From Coniella vitis (Eukaryota; Ascomycota; Sordariomycetes; Diaporthales; Schizoparmaceae), in NCBI GenBank assembly GCA_011317545.1, contig WUJK01000009.1, forward strand, positions 930,001-994,000: a stretch of 64,000 bases of DNA. Direction: 5' to 3'. This document shows positions 63,133 through 64,000 of the stretch, in pieces. The notes below the pieces were generated by a model. It made no database searches. It saw only the letters and a program-made list of their open reading frames with translations, and had not been told where the DNA came from. Position 1 is the first letter of the stretch. The number at the start of each line of letters is the position of its first letter. Made by a program: the position numbers and the translations under genes.

Positions 63133-64000
63133 ATGAGCACTAAGATTGAGGGATCCGCGCAGGCGGAGCACGTCGCAGACCGCGACGCACTCTCCAGCCA
63201 GGATGGCAAGGTCGCGCTCGATGCGGATCATGCGAGCTCGTCGCGGCGCCAGCTGACGGCCGAGGAGCTCGTTGTGGCGAAGAAGCTACGGTGGAAGATT
63301 GATGTGAGGATTATGCCGCTGACTGTGCTGGTGTACCTCATGAACTACATTGATCGGTGAGAACTCTGCCCTTTTTCGTTTTTCTTTGAGAAGACTTCTT
63401 CTTCTTCTTCATCACCCGGCTGGCGGGTCTGCTGATGATAAGAAACTGACGATGAACAAAGGAACAACTACGCGGCTGCTCGCCTCCAAGGCCTCCAATC
63501 GGACCTGGGAATGACCGATCAGCAGTATCAGATTGGGTTGTCGACCTTGTTTGTGGGCTATGTGTTGATGCAGGTGCCGTCGAACGCGCTGCTCAACTAT
63601 GCCGGTCGGCCGTCGATTTATATTGGATTCTTTGTCAGTGCAAATCTTTCCCGTCCTTCGACTCTGCGCCTTTGGCCTTTTTTCTTTTTCTTCCTTTCTT
63701 TGCTTTTCTATTCCCAGTGGGCATAATGGTTCTGTTTCAAGACGACAACAACTGACATGTGATACTTTGAGAATAGACCACAGTCTGGGGCCTCATCTCT
63801 GCCGTGACCAGCCAGGTCAAGACCCCTGGCGCCATTATTGCGTGTCGATTTATCCTCGGATTTGTGGAAGCTCGTAAGTTGTGCCACATATATGCGCCTC
63901 GAGAGCCGCGGGGCGAGTCACATAGCCATTCAAGCAAGTATCAGCGCTGACCACAATTGATTAGCCTTCTTTGCTGGCATCCTCTTCTACCTCTCCAAGT
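63133..64000 (+). CDS. Allantoate-permease-family MFS transporter, 5' part (runs off the window)
   Basis: Exons 63133-63356, 63462-63633, 63777-63873 and 63965 to the edge; introns have donors GTGAGA, GTCAGT and GTAAGT. The start MSTKIEGSAQ leads a Ser/Asp-rich cytosolic tail of about 60 residues. Segment 1 follows with RIMPLTVLVYLMNYIDRNNYAAARL, then GMTDQQYQIGLSTLFVGYVLMQVPSNALL and TVWGLISAVTSQVKTPGAIIACRFILGFVEAPFFAG. These are the hallmarks of the anion:cation symporter (Dal5/Tna1-like) MFS subfamily, importing vitamins, carboxylates, ureides or other anions. The exact substrate is not readable, and the C-terminal half is beyond the window. Confidence 0.9.

Overview
The window is nuclear chromosomal DNA of a filamentous ascomycete, most likely a Sordariomycete and perhaps Hypocreales. 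The support is 25 spaced genes on both strands, mostly short GT-AG introns with CTAAC/TTAAC-like branch sites, a Zn2Cys6 regulator, a UvsD/Rad26-type ATRIP, an Atg33-like protein, fungal secreted hydrolases and long gene-free spacers. The order assignment is an inference, not proven. There is no rRNA, CRISPR array, intact transposon or operon. Exon boundaries were set by hand from splice signals and reading-frame continuity.

Layout. 0-9 kb: the 5' part of a secreted GH42 beta-galactosidase (minus), an Osh/Kes1-type sterol/PI4P transfer protein, a peroxisomal acyl-CoA dehydrogenase ending in SKL, and a small conserved membrane-anchored protein with a 5'-UTR intron. 10-23 kb: a Zn2Cys6 transcription factor, a Sulfotransfer_4-like P-loop protein, an Atg33-like mitophagy protein and an MDR-type enoyl/quinone reductase, all minus and separated by 2-3 kb spacers. 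24-31.5 kb: a small secreted protein, a short-chain dehydrogenase, a secreted pepsin-like protease and an AlkB-type dioxygenase. 32.5-45 kb, the most compact part: ATRIP, a type I membrane protein, an EXPERA/TMEM97-like ER protein, an EthD-domain protein, two unrecognised proteins and a DUF726 (TMCO4/Mil1-like) lipase. 47-64 kb: a Jen1-type carboxylate symporter tail-to-tail with a second MFS carrier, a soluble phosphatidylserine-decarboxylase-family enzyme, a PARG-like macrodomain protein, a secreted GH92 alpha-mannosidase and the start of an allantoate-permease-family carrier.

How they fit together. The set looks like ordinary genome content (lipid transfer and oxidation, DNA damage response, mitophagy, ER proteins, secreted carbohydrate and protein degradation, nutrient uptake). 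I see no biosynthetic core enzyme and no defence system, so I do not claim a gene cluster. The most unusual signal is non-coding. A 9-mer, TACATAGTA (or its complement), occurs at least 13 times, always between genes, against about 0.5 expected. It sometimes abuts a 10-bp palindrome, TACCTAGGTA (4 copies). Separately, three genes carry telomere-repeat-like 'teloboxes' 110-180 bp upstream of their start codons. A degenerate tRNA-like element with Pol III A and B box sequences lies near 19.2 kb.
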